DNA from: Ascarosepion bandense | Taxonomy: Eukaryota; Mollusca; Cephalopoda; Sepiida; Sepiidae | NCBI GenBank assembly: GCA_037127315.1 | Contig: JBBBDQ010001274.1 | Location: forward strand, 544,001-608,000 | Direction of reading: 5' to 3' | DNA: 64,000 nucleotides | Made by a program: the position numbers and the translations under genes | Notes under the pieces: model-generated | Told to the model about the DNA's origin: nothing | Databases searched by the model: none | What the model saw: the letters and a program-made list of their open reading frames with translations, nothing else | In this document: positions 1-8,964 of the stretch, in pieces | Layout: each line of letters starts with the position of its first letter | Numbering within the stretch: the stretch's first letter is position 1

Positions 1-60
1 TACGCAATCGTTGATAATTACCCATATACAAGAAATTGTATGGGACTTTATAAACATCAT

Positions 61-101
61 ATATATATATATATATATATATCTTCTTAATGATAATAAA
101 G

Positions 102-134
<33 letters not shown>
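61..134. repeat. (TA)n microsatellite pair
   Basis: Two pure TA runs, at 61-80 and about 104-134, are separated by about 23 bp of unique sequence. The next 200 bp (135-335) hold nothing I recognise. Confidence 0.95.
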
Positions 135-143
<9 letters not shown>

Positions 144-335
144 CCTTCCTATCAGGATCATAAAGAGAGAGTCAATAGCGAGGCAGCGTCGGCTCAGTCC
201 ATTCAGTTTACTACCAGTTATTAAATTATTATTAAGCATACTAGCAATTATGAAATATCTTGCACGTGTTTGCTCTTTAACAGTGGCTTATTATTTTATT
301 TTTGCAATAATTATGTTTTCAAGTAGTGAAGAATT

Positions 336-336
336 T

Positions 337-386
<50 letters not shown>
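336..386. repeat. (GATA)n tetranucleotide microsatellite
   Basis: About 12 perfect ATAG units, ending just upstream of a SINE-like element. Confidence 0.97.
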
Positions 387-387
<1 letters not shown>

Positions 388-410
388 TTCATCTATACTA
401 TTGAGATCAA

Positions 411-563
411 ATGTTATTTACATTGTTCGGACTATTGTCCTCATCTTTATTGCCATATTACGAAGTTTCGGCCGTTGTCCTCAAGGACTCGTGGCCTAGT
501 GGATAGCGTAGAACGGCGGAAACATCGTAAACATGGTAGTAAAGATGGCACCAATAATTCGAA
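411..563 (+). mobile_element. Short SINE with inverted ends
   Basis: The left end (a TTTACATTGTTCGGACTATT-type start followed by TTTCGGCCGTTG) is the inverted complement of the right end (GGAAACATCGTAAACATGG then AAGATGGCACC). Between them is a tRNA A-box-like GTGGCCTAGTGGATAGCG at about 490-507, with no clear B box. Longer relatives are at 12206-12570 and 38775-39133. It looks like an internally deleted member of that family. The family link is read directly from sequence; retroposon origin is inferred from the A box. Confidence 0.6.
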
Positions 564-591
564 CTCTCTCTCTCTCTCTCTCTCTCCTGTT

Positions 592-643
<52 letters not shown>
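563..643. repeat. Compound microsatellite (CT)n-(TA)n-(GA)n-(ACAG)n
   Basis: Consecutive runs of CT, TA, GA and ACAG directly follow the SINE-like element. Open frames through this stretch encode only low-complexity peptides. Confidence 0.95.
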
Positions 644-645
<2 letters not shown>

Positions 646-779
646 AAGAAAGAGAGAAATGAAATTGGGTATTACCCCTCTTTTTTACAAGTTTCATTTT
701 TTTTCAAATTCTGCGAGGAGAAAGCTTATATTCTACATTGACTCATTATCTCCACTTTTTAAAGATATTCTTCTTTTTC

Positions 780-892
780 TGTACCATGTCCCTTCAGGAC
801 GTAGGTCACCATGGCCTTTCTCATCTCTCAATCCCTTGTCACTCTTAATACCACTTCTCCTGCAACTATCCATACGCCCTACAAATACCTGC

Positions 893-900
<8 letters not shown>
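780..900 (-). pseudogene. LINE RT C-terminus fragment (family alpha)
   Basis: On the minus strand the reading frame gives a peptide containing RRSGIKSDKGLRDEKG and GHGDLRPEGTW. It lines up with the C-terminal tail of the (GAA)n-tailed LINE seen better at 26076-26382. About 40 residues survive and no catalytic part is present. Placement within the endonuclease/RT non-LTR class is by resemblance only. Confidence 0.45.

Positions 901-933
<33 letters not shown>
896..933. repeat. (TG)n microsatellite
   Basis: About 17 TG units. The following 940-1560 is unique AT-rich sequence without a feature I can support. It includes a B-box-like GTTCGAACCTGCG at about 1304 that is too isolated to call a SINE. 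Confidence 0.95.
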
Positions 934-934
<1 letters not shown>

Positions 935-1627
935 CACACCTAGATTACTGTGAAAGAAAATAAAGAGGAGCATTTATTGCTTGTACGTAACTAAACTGGG
1001 TTAAAGAATTCTGTGGGAACCCGCACACCAATAGCAACAGAGAAATCCACCCATTCCATTGAGGTTTTAATCTTTTACCGGAAATCGATGTAACAGAGCA
1101 TACTTTTACGCGCCGGGGAAACAGGCTCTTATGGCATATTCCACTTTGTTAACGTTGCAAATTTGATGAGAAGTCAAATAACACATAGCAATGATCTATA
1201 CTCGTCTAAACCTGTTACTCTCTGTCAGTACATTTATTTATTTGCGTCTATCGGCCTGAATATCCGAGAAATCTTAGAGAAAATTATGCTCTCCACGACA
1301 GTGTTCGAACCTGCGTTCTGCTGAGGGAAACAGTCGTTAGATTTGAGATGCTCTAGACCAGAGAGTTTGTGGACGGTCAAGCAAAGTTGGACAGGGTCTT
1401 TAAAGACAGATTTTTCTCTAACTCTTTAAATACATATACCTGCTCATTTTCTCAACACACTTAAACAAAAAAAATTTTTAAAAATCGCATTGATTTTTAA
1501 TATATAAATCGGACAGATTTTATATTACTTAAACATTATTTTTAGAAGATAATCGAATTTAAGTAGATGCTTCGTTTATTTATTAAAGTGTGTGTTTATA
1601 TATTTTCGTTTACCGGCCAGAAATTCT

Positions 1628-1637
<10 letters not shown>

Positions 1638-1689
<52 letters not shown>

Positions 1690-1690
1690 T
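1638..1690. repeat. (TA)n(TG)n compound microsatellite
   Basis: About eleven TA units pass directly into about thirteen TG units. The flanks are AT-rich with further TATA/CATA decay to about 1760. Confidence 0.95.
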
Positions 1691-1918
1691 ATATGTATAT
1701 ATGCATATTTACACATATATGTATATGTGTATACAGATATATACATATATATGTATAAGCATTTATTATGTATATTTCAAACATACGCACCCCAATGGGG
1801 GTGCTAGAGGGTGTCGTCAGGGATGTCATCGCGAGGATCACTAGGGGGTTTCGGGTCTTTCAACATCATACCCCCACACCGCGCCGACTCGACCAGAGAT
1901 GATCAGTTTCAGCCCCGC

Positions 1919-1921
<3 letters not shown>

Positions 1922-2006
<85 letters not shown>
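1922..2006. repeat. (CA)n(TA)n compound microsatellite
   Basis: About 20 CA units are followed by about 20 TA units. The same order flanks the Penelope-like 3' ends at 8706 and 42126. Confidence 0.97.
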
Positions 2007-2008
<2 letters not shown>

Positions 2009-2254
2009 TTGTAACTAAGTTGTTGAACTCGTAGGTTTATTAATATATGTTTTTTTTTTTTTTATTTATCTGTAAATTCAGATAAAACTTAGTGGGGAAA
2101 TAGCCATTTTCAACATGGCATTTTAAAACATGCATTCTTCGACCAATTATAAACAGAGAATGAGGAATAATTATACGCCCAGAGGTTAGCTTAGGTAAAG
2201 GAAGAGGTTGGGATGTATTGCTTACCATTGAGTTGGGTTGGGAGAAGGAATTTA

Positions 2255-2307
<53 letters not shown>
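2255..2307. repeat. (TA)26 microsatellite
   Basis: Perfect TA run. Confidence 0.97.
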
Positions 2308-2309
<2 letters not shown>

Positions 2310-2460
2310 GCAAATATAAAATTTGTCACTTTCAGAAGAAATGCAGTAGATGCCGAAGTCGTCTGGAGGGGGTGTCTGAAGCTTCAAAATGGATTAATCA
2401 ACTTCAAATTGGAAAAAACTTCAAAATGAAAAATAATCTAATTTAAATTAAATTAATCAG

Positions 2461-3694
2461 CTTCAAATTGAGAATTAATATAATACTAATAAATTTAATA
2501 TTTATTCTTTTATTTTTACTTAAAAGGGAATTCTTTAGCAGTTAAAGATCGCTGGCAATCCCCTCTTAAAATCCCAACAACTGAGTCTGCCATACTTCTT
2601 TATAACGTCAGCTATAATAACTGACCAAACCTTTTCAATGGGATTTAACATCGGACTATAGGAGGCAAGTCTGAATATTTGGTGTTGTCTAAATTCATCC
2701 TCCTCCACAACTTCTTCAATTGAAGTATGGCAAGGAGCTTTATCAATAACTAAGACAACTGCCCTTTCATAAGTTTCATTTGCCTTTCTAAGGCACACCC
2801 TCGTACATCCTCTTTTTTTGAAAGAACCTCTTTTAGTCTGATGATAATTAATCCATTATTACATGGATGTTATTTCCGCTGGATCTGGCTGCGACTGTAG
2901 TGCACCTCGGGCCTTTTTTAGAGAGACCTTCTCTTCTTGAAATATGGAGATTAAAATTGGTTTCATCCATATAAAGAATTGGCACACTTTGGGACTGAAA
3001 TTCTAATAAAGCTACTGCATAATCCTTACGTTTCGCCATATTGACATTATTATTGGCAGCTTCTGGTTCATAATGAACCGCTTTTAAAGTAAAGGCCATG
3101 GAGTCCAAGTGCTTTTTTATACATTCTTTTGTCACACAAACCTCATACTTTTCGACAAACTTATTTACAATGTCTTGAAAAATGACCCTAGGAGAGTTTT
3201 CAATTGATTCGGCCATAAAATTCTTATGCTCTTGCGAAATTTTATATTTTCTTGCTCCTCCCCTAGAGTCATTCTTATCAGAACCCTGGTCTAATCAACG
3301 ATACGCTGTTGGCAGAGGCACACCAAATGTTCTCGCCAGTTCTTTCCAATTTCCTGTCGCGGCATGTACAACTAAAATCTAGACGTTTTTTTGTTTTTTT
3401 TCGCCAGCCAGTTTTCTTGAGATAAGTCCTCTTTGGAGCTGTTGCTAATTCTTCTTTAGCTTCTTTATAGAGGTTTCTCGCACATCATCATCAATCATCA
3501 TTTTTGCACATACGGGACTTTCTCCTGCTACTTTTATTGTAAGCTCACCCAATGCCTTCTTGGCCCCTAAGTTGTTTGTATTTTGGTTTTTGTTTTTCTT
3601 CATAATGAGTACAAACATTCAATTTTCTTATTCATGGGGTAAATTAATTGAAAAAATAATTTTCAATTTACCAAAAAAATATCTCAATTTGAAG
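2461..3694 (-). mobile_element. Tc1/mariner (IS630-like) transposon, defective
   Basis: A terminal inverted repeat CTTCAAATTGAG at 2461-2472 is matched by its exact complement at 3683-3694. Between them is a broken minus-strand transposase. A second CTTCAAATTGG copy lies outside at 2401, so the left boundary may be up to 60 bp further out. The element is about 1.23 kb, the usual size for this superfamily. No TA target-site duplication is obvious at the chosen ends, so the exact borders are uncertain. Confidence 0.7.
2535..3603 (-). pseudogene. DDE transposase of Tc1/mariner-IS630 type, broken
   Basis: Translation starts at ATG 3603 with a Lys/Asn-rich N-terminus and reaches a stop after about 50 codons. 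In another frame a helix-turn-helix segment (TGNWKELARTFGVPLP, then YR-stop-LDQGS) is followed by a 122-residue open segment (2848-3216) with the first catalytic Asp in ILYMDETNFN. After another frame change comes an 87-residue segment (2535-2798) with the second Asp in VLVIDKAPCH and the Glu in SPMLNPIEKVWS. There are 35 residues between the second Asp and the Glu. The stop in the HTH sits where related proteins usually carry Trp (TGG to TGA). At least two frameshifts and one stop make it non-functional; the catalytic triad is still visible. Confidence 0.85.
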
Positions 3695-3786
3695 TTATTT
3701 GTCTAAAAATTACTTTTAATCGATATTCGTATTTGAGTAGATATTTTGTTTTTAATTAAAAGGTACATATAAATTGTTTCTCTTTT

Positions 3787-3845
3787 CCATTCTTTTTACC
3801 CTTACGTAGCCCTTACGTTATCGCCTTGCTTGGGGTGATATTATT
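3787..3845 (-). repeat. Fragment of the 155-bp 'GCAAGGCGGTAACGCC' repeat
   Basis: The stretch GTAGCCCTTACGTTATCGCC then TTGCTTGGGGTGATA matches, on the minus strand, the end of the repeat seen in full at 15570 and 39481. Similar short ends occur at about 31575-31625 and 29752-29800. Confidence 0.5.
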
Positions 3846-3947
3846 AAAAAAAAAAAAAGAAATATTAATTAAAAATAATGATCAAACAAATAAATTGAAT
3901 ATGTCGGCTGTTAATTCTATTTCGTTAATCTCTGGTACTTTCCTAAA

Positions 3948-3968
3948 CATACACACACACACACACAC

Positions 3969-4000
<32 letters not shown>
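3948..4000. repeat. (CA)n(TA)n microsatellite
   Basis: A CA run then a TA run, abutting the hammerhead-type repeat that starts at about 4003. Confidence 0.95.
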
Positions 4001-4002
4001 CC

Positions 4003-4250
4003 AAATGAATAAGGAACGAAGAAAAAATTTGCAACGTTCAAAACGTTAGCTTAAAACAGTGCTCAATATAAAAATAGACCAATTAATATTTATTATAAAT
4101 TATACTTAGAACATGGACAATGACGAAACAAAATGTACAATTTTGTAGAAGATTGTACTACTACAAAATTGTACATTTTGTTTCATCATTGAAATGTCGA
4201 AATAAAATATACACTTTTGTAGTAGATTGCAGTTTGTACATGTTCTAATG
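4003..4250. mobile_element. Repeat with hammerhead half-motifs on both strands
   Basis: This shares its left end (CCAAATGAATAAGGAACGAA...) with the element at 5945-6386. It contains three GAAA-stem-loop units built on CAAAAT...ATTTTG-TA: plus strand at about 4123-4148, minus strand at about 4162-4184, and plus strand, weaker, at about 4199-4222. Each corresponds to the GAAA / stem III / NUH half of a type I hammerhead. The CUGAUGA halves are missing here, so I expect no cleavage. It is a decayed relative of the complete ribozyme at 6073-6134. Confidence 0.6.

Positions 4251-4251
<1 letters not shown>

Positions 4252-4304
<53 letters not shown>
4252..4304. repeat. (TA)26 microsatellite
   Basis: Pure TA run. 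Confidence 0.97.
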
Positions 4305-4308
<4 letters not shown>

Positions 4309-4400
4309 CGATTGTTAGCATCTTAGAGGTAGAATCACTGATGGATGTTTAACCGCGCTGATGAGTTTGATACAGCGGAACAGGACTCTCCGCGGATGAC
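4305..4400 (+). mobile_element. Truncated hammerhead-SINE copy
   Basis: Plus-strand fragment of the SINE seen at 38091-38760. A remnant of the tRNA-like A-box region (AGAGGTAGAATCAC) is followed directly by the ribozyme part. The core CTGATGA is at 4358-4364. GAAA has become GGAA and the cleavage triplet GTC has become CTC. Stem I (CCGCG/CGCGG) is perfect. The copy ends in the family hallmark GCGGATGAC followed by (TA)n. The core mutations should abolish cleavage. Confidence 0.7.
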
Positions 4401-4424
4401 TATATATATATATATATATATATA
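4401..4424. repeat. (TA)n microsatellite
   Basis: TA run directly downstream of the SINE end. Confidence 0.95.
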
Positions 4425-4439
4425 TGTTCCATTTTTAAA

Positions 4440-5210
4440 CGAATTATTACACATGTTGCATGATTTCTTTTGTGTTGATTAACATTAACAAGGACTTTGA
4501 AACACAAAAGAAATCATTTACAAGGCAAAGGTACATGACTTAAATGCCCAAAATAAAATATATTTGGGTTTATTCAAAGACACCTTTAAGACCAGGTGGT
4601 TTAATCACAGGTCTACATTCAAAATAGAAAACTTAAAAAAACTGTACAAAATTGGCTTGTCACGTGTGGAAATTAAAATCAAAATATGGAAAAAACCCAG
4701 ACATAACGTGGAGTATAGTAAAAACAGCCAAACAGTGGCAAAATATGTAGACTGTGCCAAGAATAAAAGTTAGAGATTATGCTTTTCCCAAACAAAAGCG
4801 AACTATTGAATGAAAGAACGGAAATCATGACTAGGTGTAAACATACTAAAAAATACCTCTTAGGTGCATACCACCATGGATGACAACGCAATAATTCCTT
4901 GTAATTTTAAAAATTGCGAGTTCAAAATTCCCTGCCACGTGGTTTTTGTTATAAAAAAAAATACCGTCACGTGAGAGTTCTTAAAGAAAATTGTAAATGG
5001 TAAAATCAGTTATTGCAAATCATCTGAAGACACCACTCATGGCAGAAACTTAGGTCGCGAAATAACTCATTTACAAATGGAAAATATTCAAAAGTTCTAC
5101 AATATAATTGTATAGAACACTTTTTAATACAAATCTGTACTGGTCTAATCTTATTATGAACAGAAACTATGTAATCAAACAATCAATCAATATATAACTA
5201 TGGACTTAAA
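4440..5210 (+). pseudogene. Penelope-like GIY-YIG C-terminus and 3' UTR fragment
   Basis: A decayed reading frame contains FKDTFKTRWFNHRSTFKIEN, the 'GLTE-FKTR-NNH' signature of the endonuclease C-terminus of one Penelope-like protein group. It is followed by a W-SI..A..Y...C.LC-EK-type segment broken by stops. The 3' flank (ATTCAAAAGTTCTACAATAT, then GTATAGAACACTTTTTAATA) is nearly identical to that of the longer copy ending at 38035, so both are 3' ends of one family. No RT region is present. From 5211 to 5515 I see only AT-rich unique sequence. Confidence 0.7.
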
Positions 5211-5511
5211 TCTATAACTGTAATATCGACATCATATTGGAATTAATATGCCGAGACGTAACCGTATGTTCTTTGCTAACATTTCCTTCATTTGCACTTT
5301 TTACTTGTGAAATTCTCTTCCGACTTCTTGTTTTCCAGGCAAAGTTTTCTTAAAAAATTTATGTGAATGTCAATCATATCTTCTATATTCTTAATTTCGG
5401 TTCTTGTATTGTACTCTTTCTTTAATAAGTATATATTTTGTTTCAGATTCTCACACCCTCACTAACATCTTCAGTCTTACTGTCTTTATTGCGTTGTTTG
5501 GAGGTAAAAGA

Positions 5512-5515
<4 letters not shown>

Positions 5516-5551
<36 letters not shown>
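5516..5551. repeat. (TA)n microsatellite
   Basis: TA run. Confidence 0.95.
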
Positions 5552-5553
<2 letters not shown>

Positions 5554-5768
5554 ATGTGAAAACTTTGGCTAACCCTGCAGATGAAGTCTGTACATTCTGT
5601 ACCGTTCTTAAGAAAATGCTTTTGTGGGGGAAGGTAAAGGATTTTCAATTAAGTTCTGAAAAAGCCATTGCAAACGTCACACTCGAGAATAGAAAAAATG
5701 ATGAACTAAATCGAGACTCATTTTCGTATTATTCAAACTTCATTCTGCCTTGGTTGGTTGACTCATAA
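5552..5768 (+). other. Unrecognised 72-codon open frame
   Basis: An ATG-initiated frame of mixed composition (motif VCTFCTVLKKM near the start, ending in WLVDS) follows a TA run. I recognise no domain, no signal peptide and no splice context. It could be a fragment of an old element. Coding status is doubtful. Confidence 0.15.
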
Positions 5769-6072
5769 TTCATATCAGTGAAATGAGTAATTATTATATA
5801 TAGAGAGAGTATGTGTGCACGTATATACGTGCTCATGTATATACATATATATATATGTGTGTGTATGTATGTGTGTGTGCGCACGTATATATGTGCGTGT
5901 GTGTGTGCGCGCGTATTCATGTGTGTATGCGCGTATCTATATATCCAAAATGAATAAGAACGAAGAAAATAATTGCAACGTACAAAACATTAATTTAAAA
6001 CAGTGCTCAATTTAAAAATAGAGCAATGAATATTTATTAATAATCATTACTTTAGCACATGCATAGACTACA

Positions 6073-6134
6073 AAATACTACAAAATTATCCATTTTGTTT
6101 CGACATTGAAAGAACAATGTCTCATCAGGTACTT
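6073..6134 (-). ncRNA. Complete type I hammerhead ribozyme
   Basis: Read on the minus strand from 6134 down: stem I AAGUAC (6134-6129); core CUGAUGA (6128-6122); stem II GACAUUG (6121-6115), a 6-nt loop, CAAUGUC (6108-6102), a perfect 7-bp helix; core GAAA (6101-6098); stem III CAAAAU, 5-nt loop, AUUUUG (6097-6081), 6 bp; cleavage site GUA (U 6080, A 6079); stem I partner GUAUUU (6078-6073), six pairs including one G-U. Every conserved core residue (CUGANGA, GAAA, NUH) is present. Predicted cleavage is after the A at 6079. Fold and core are read directly; activity is inferred. Confidence 0.85.
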
Positions 6135-6307
6135 GATAATAATGGTAATGAACGTTTTATGAAAAGTATTTAGAAAAAATGAAAATAAAAATTTGTTAAA
6201 ATTTTCCAAAAATAAAAGGTAGTGCTTGTTTTTTTTAATTTAAAAATAGAGAAATTTTTAAATTTCTGTTTTAATAAATACGTTTATTATCATCATTATT
6301 AACCGCG

Positions 6308-6372
6308 TGGTGAGTCATTGTTCTTTCAATGTTCGAAAAGAAATGTACAATTTTGTAGTAGTTTGTAGTTTG
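6308..6372 (+). ncRNA. Decayed hammerhead in the opposite arm
   Basis: Plus-strand counterpart of the ribozyme at 6073-6134. The stem II arms (TCATTG/CAATG with a TTCTTT loop), a GAAA, and a stem III ending ATTTTG-TA-GTAG remain, but CUGAUGA has become GUGGUGA. Probably inactive. Confidence 0.5.
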
Positions 6373-6383
6373 TACATGTTCTA

Positions 6384-6408
6384 AAGTAATAATAATAATA
6401 ATAATAAT
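6384..6408. repeat. (TAA)n tract at the 5' junction of the R2-like LINE
   Basis: About eight TAA units immediately precede the truncated LINE. A short TAA run also follows its 3' end at 7993-8004. Confidence 0.9.
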
Positions 6409-7860
6409 TTGAATAAATGTGCTAAAGCTACAGTTTTACGTGGATCAATACAAGAAACATCCTCAATTAGCCTAGACCCTGCTGTAACAATAAAAGAATT
6501 GAAACCAGAAGAAGCTTATAAATACCTAGGTGTAAATGAGAGCGAAAACATTCACCATAAAAAAATGAAAGAAATAGTGCGTAAAGAGTACTATAGAAGG
6601 CTACGAATGATATTAAAAACTGAATTAAATTCACAGAACAGAGTTATGGCCATTAATAGCCTTGCAATCCCAGTTGTCCAATATAGCTTTAACATCTTAA
6701 AATGGACTCTAAACGACATCAGGCGAATGGATGCTAAAACAAGAAAGCTTCTTTCTAAGCATAAGATGCATCATCCAAAGGCTGATGTAGACCGTCTATA
6801 CATACCCCGTAAAGAAGGTGGAAGAGGTCTTATTCAGCTGGAATTGTCATACAAGACAACTATTGGCTTACTAACATACATAGAAACAACAAAGGATTGG
6901 ATGTTACAATTAGTAAGGCAACATGAAGAAAGAAAGAAAAAATATTCAATCATAAAAGAAGGCAGTAAATTCAAACAAGATTTACAGTTAGTAGATTCTG
7001 TAGAAAAGCAGAACGGAAGCCAAGAGCCGACTATTGCGGCAAAGAATATGAAAATGAAAGCCAAAGATAAAGCTCTTGAACAGATGAAACAGCGCTGGCA
7101 AGACAAGCCTCTGCATGGCCAATATCCAGTACGTGCCAATAAATCCAATGTTGACAAAGTTAATACTCATCGATGGTTACGTGCATCTGGATTAAAGTCC
7201 GAAACTGAAGGCTTTATTCTTGCAGTACAAGACCAAAGTCTTTTCACGAGAAACTTTCAGGCAAATATTATGCATAATAATATGGATCCAAAATGCAGGT
7301 TTTGTGATAAACACCAAGAAACAATAGACCACCTAATCTCAGGCTGTTCTGTGCTTGCCCCAAATGAATATAAAAATCGCCACGATAGAGTTGGGCAATA
7401 TTTACATTGGGCAATATGCAAACATTATGGAAAATCTGTAAACAAGCACTGGTATGAACATCACCCAGCACCGGTTACAGAAATAGAAGATGTAACCATT
7501 CTATGGGATTACACCATCTACACAGACAGAAAAATTGAAGCAAACAGGCCAGACATTATTGTTAAAAACCAGAAGGAGAAAACTTGTCTATTAATTGATA
7601 TGGCTTGTCCAGCGGATTGTAACATAGCAATCAAGGAATTTGAAAAACTGTCAAAATATAAAGACCTGGAAATTGAAATAGAAAAAATGTGGAAATTGAA
7701 AACAAGAGTTGTGCCAGTGATAGTAGGTGCACTTGGAATGATAAAAAATGGAACAAAACAACACATTGAAAGAATCCCTGGAAACCCCAGCTTAAGAGAC
7801 ATACAAAAAATTGTCTTATTAAGTACAGCCCACACACTAAGGAAAACTTTATCTATGTAA
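6409..7860 (+). CDS. C-terminal part of R2/Dong-like RT with CCHC and endonuclease domains
   Basis: An uninterrupted 483-codon frame. Its first codon is TTG at the truncation point, so there is no true start. Residues 1-120 are the end of the RT palm and thumb (KYLGV at 38-42; a LAIPVVQYSFNILKW segment at 85-99). A CCHC zinc knuckle, C-X2-C-X8-H-X4-C, uses C296, C299, H308 and C313. The restriction-like endonuclease follows, with PD at 381-382 and Asp397 (PD-X14-D spacing), typical of R2-class elements that nick target DNA before target-primed reverse transcription. The catalytic RT motif upstream is missing, so this copy cannot act alone. The absence of stops suggests a recent insertion. The second copy at 58.2-59.8 kb has several disruptions. 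Confidence 0.85.
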   Translation: MNKCAKATVLRGSIQETSSISLDPAVTIKELKPEEAYKYLGVNESENIHHKKMKEIVRKEYYRRLRMILKTELNSQNRVMAINSLAIPVVQYSFNILKWTLNDIRRMDAKTRKLLSKHKMHHPKADVDRLYIPRKEGGRGLIQLELSYKTTIGLLTYIETTKDWMLQLVRQHEERKKKYSIIKEGSKFKQDLQLVDSVEKQNGSQEPTIAAKNMKMKAKDKALEQMKQRWQDKPLHGQYPVRANKSNVDKVNTHRWLRASGLKSETEGFILAVQDQSLFTRNFQANIMHNNMDPKCRFCDKHQETIDHLISGCSVLAPNEYKNRHDRVGQYLHWAICKHYGKSVNKHWYEHHPAPVTEIEDVTILWDYTIYTDRKIEANRPDIIVKNQKEKTCLLIDMACPADCNIAIKEFEKLSKYKDLEIEIEKMWKLKTRVVPVIVGALGMIKNGTKQHIERIPGNPSLRDIQKIVLLSTAHTLRKTLSM

Positions 7861-7998
7861 TGCTGGAGTGATAGGGAAGATAGAAAAACATGAAATGGAG
7901 CCATAACAACACGCCACTACCTGCCTTAGGTCTCCCCGCAGACTTGGTTGGTAGTGAGACCAAAGCAGAAATCGAAATATGATGAAAAATGACATAAT

Positions 7999-8000
<2 letters not shown>
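6409..8000 (+). mobile_element. R2/Dong-type non-LTR retrotransposon, 5'-truncated
   Basis: The element starts abruptly inside the RT region and runs to a 3' UTR of about 140 bp ending GATGAAAAATGACATAATAA. It is bounded by (TAA)n at both ends. A second copy lies at 58173-59800 on the minus strand and a third 3' end at 59850-59912, also beside TAA/TTA repeats. Dong-type elements of the R4/R2 group are known to insert into TAA repeats, which fits. The 3' UTR contains a conserved CAAGTCTGCGG segment shared by copies. Confidence 0.8.

Positions 8001-8004
<4 letters not shown>

Positions 8005-8042
<38 letters not shown>
8005..8042. repeat. (TA)n microsatellite
   Basis: TA run after the short TAA tail of the LINE. 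From 8043 to 8700 I see only unique AT-rich DNA with a CT-rich patch at 8085-8125 and a short CA run at 8479-8496. Confidence 0.95.
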
Positions 8043-8043
<1 letters not shown>

Positions 8044-8705
8044 TTAAATTATATCAGTATTCCTTACTGAACGCACACACACTTTTTCTCTCTCTTTCTT
8101 TCCTTCTCTCCCCCCTCTCTCTCTCTGTGTTTATACGCACACCTACATGTACATATATATTAGCTAAACTTACCGACTAATATACATCTAAACAGGGAGC
8201 GGTTCTTTACAAACATACACATAAACTATTATATATTTTACAATCCAAAATATTACACGCATATACATTTAATAATAAAAAATTATCATCTATTGCTTTA
8301 ATACACGTGATGACACATATCTGGTCAATCAGAACTAACCCTCCAAATCTTAATATACCATTATACTCTCCATTTGCTTTTTTGTTCTCGGTCTGTGATG
8401 AAGGTATTTATAAAAGTGAAACATGTTAAATTGAGATACGTTTTCTATTTTCTATTTTTACTTTATTCAATCAAAATACACACACACACACACACGAAAT
8501 GTCATTTGATATGTTTTTCTGTTAGTTTCTCTTGGTTACAAATAAGTTTACCGTCAGGCAGAAACTTATAAAGAACTTGGTGAAATTGTGTTATTTTCAG
8601 AGTACATTCGTACCGAAAGGGATGGCTGATTCTTTTTCCTGCTGAAATTAAACGAAAATTTGGTGACTCAATATATATTCCTACGAACACACACGCGCGC
8701 ACATA

Positions 8706-8706
8706 C

Positions 8707-8780
<74 letters not shown>
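8706..8780. repeat. (CA)n(TA)n at the 3' edge of the PLE
   Basis: About 25 CA units then about nine TA units directly abut the Penelope-like 3' end. The same arrangement occurs at 42126-42182. Confidence 0.95.
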
Positions 8781-8958
8781 TTTCTAGACATATTCTATTA
8801 AATATAAGAGACAATGAATGTCTATTATGTTTAATCATGAGCCGTTCTAAACGTCGTATTTTTGCTTTAATTTCAGTTGAAAATAAAGACAAAAATTCTC
8901 CAACATTTGGATAATTATTTATTGGTTTTCTTCTAAGCTTTCGGGTCACATGAGCCAT
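8764..8958 (-). CDS. Small frame downstream of the PLE RT, likely the RT N-terminus of the next unit
   Basis: From ATG 8958 the frame encodes about 60 basic residues (RKLRRKPINNYP, then FLSLFSTEIKAKIRRLERLM) before running into TA/CA repeats. The same peptide is encoded at 42362 (minus) and 43012 (plus), with only a few changes. In the 43012 copy it continues LENYLLPRYTK. The main RT frame begins after the other TA tract with KLNKLYKGKILLP, so the simplest reading is that this peptide is the true N-terminus, split off by a circularly permuted insertion. The ATG lies inside the hammerhead-like motif. No known domain is recognised. Confidence 0.55.
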
Positions 8959-8964
8959 CTTCAG
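8938..8964 (-). promoter_or_regulatory. Hammerhead-like motif in PLE terminal repeat
   Basis: On the minus strand CTGAAGA, an unpaired T, a GGCTC/GACCC-type hairpin and GAAAG. CUGANGA and GAAA fit the hammerhead core, but the extra T and the lack of an evident cleavage triplet make it a degenerate or minimal form. The same motif at 42337-42365 and 43010-43037 has a perfect GGCTC/GAGCC stem. Confidence 0.4.

Larger units (their letters stand above)
5945..6386. mobile_element. Inverted-arm element carrying hammerhead ribozymes
   Basis: The left arm (about 6050-6134) and right arm (about 6308-6386) are inverted relatives: ATTGTTCTTTCAATGT and ACAATTTTGTAGTAG motifs recur in opposite orientation. 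Each arm holds a hammerhead facing outward, complete on the minus strand at 6073-6134 and decayed on the plus strand at 6308-6372. The left end matches the repeat at 4003. The right end stops where the (TAA)n tract and R2-like LINE begin. Hammerheads are known in Penelope-like termini and in retrozymes; which of these this is cannot be settled from one copy. Confidence 0.6.

Noticed and set aside
1567..1844. Several 60-70 codon frames of alternating Tyr-Ile and Cys-Val or Thr-His
   Set aside because: They are TA, TG and CA microsatellites read in frame. The same applies to similar frames at 5815, 8502, 15517, 21423, 35030, 43570, 47253 and 47537.
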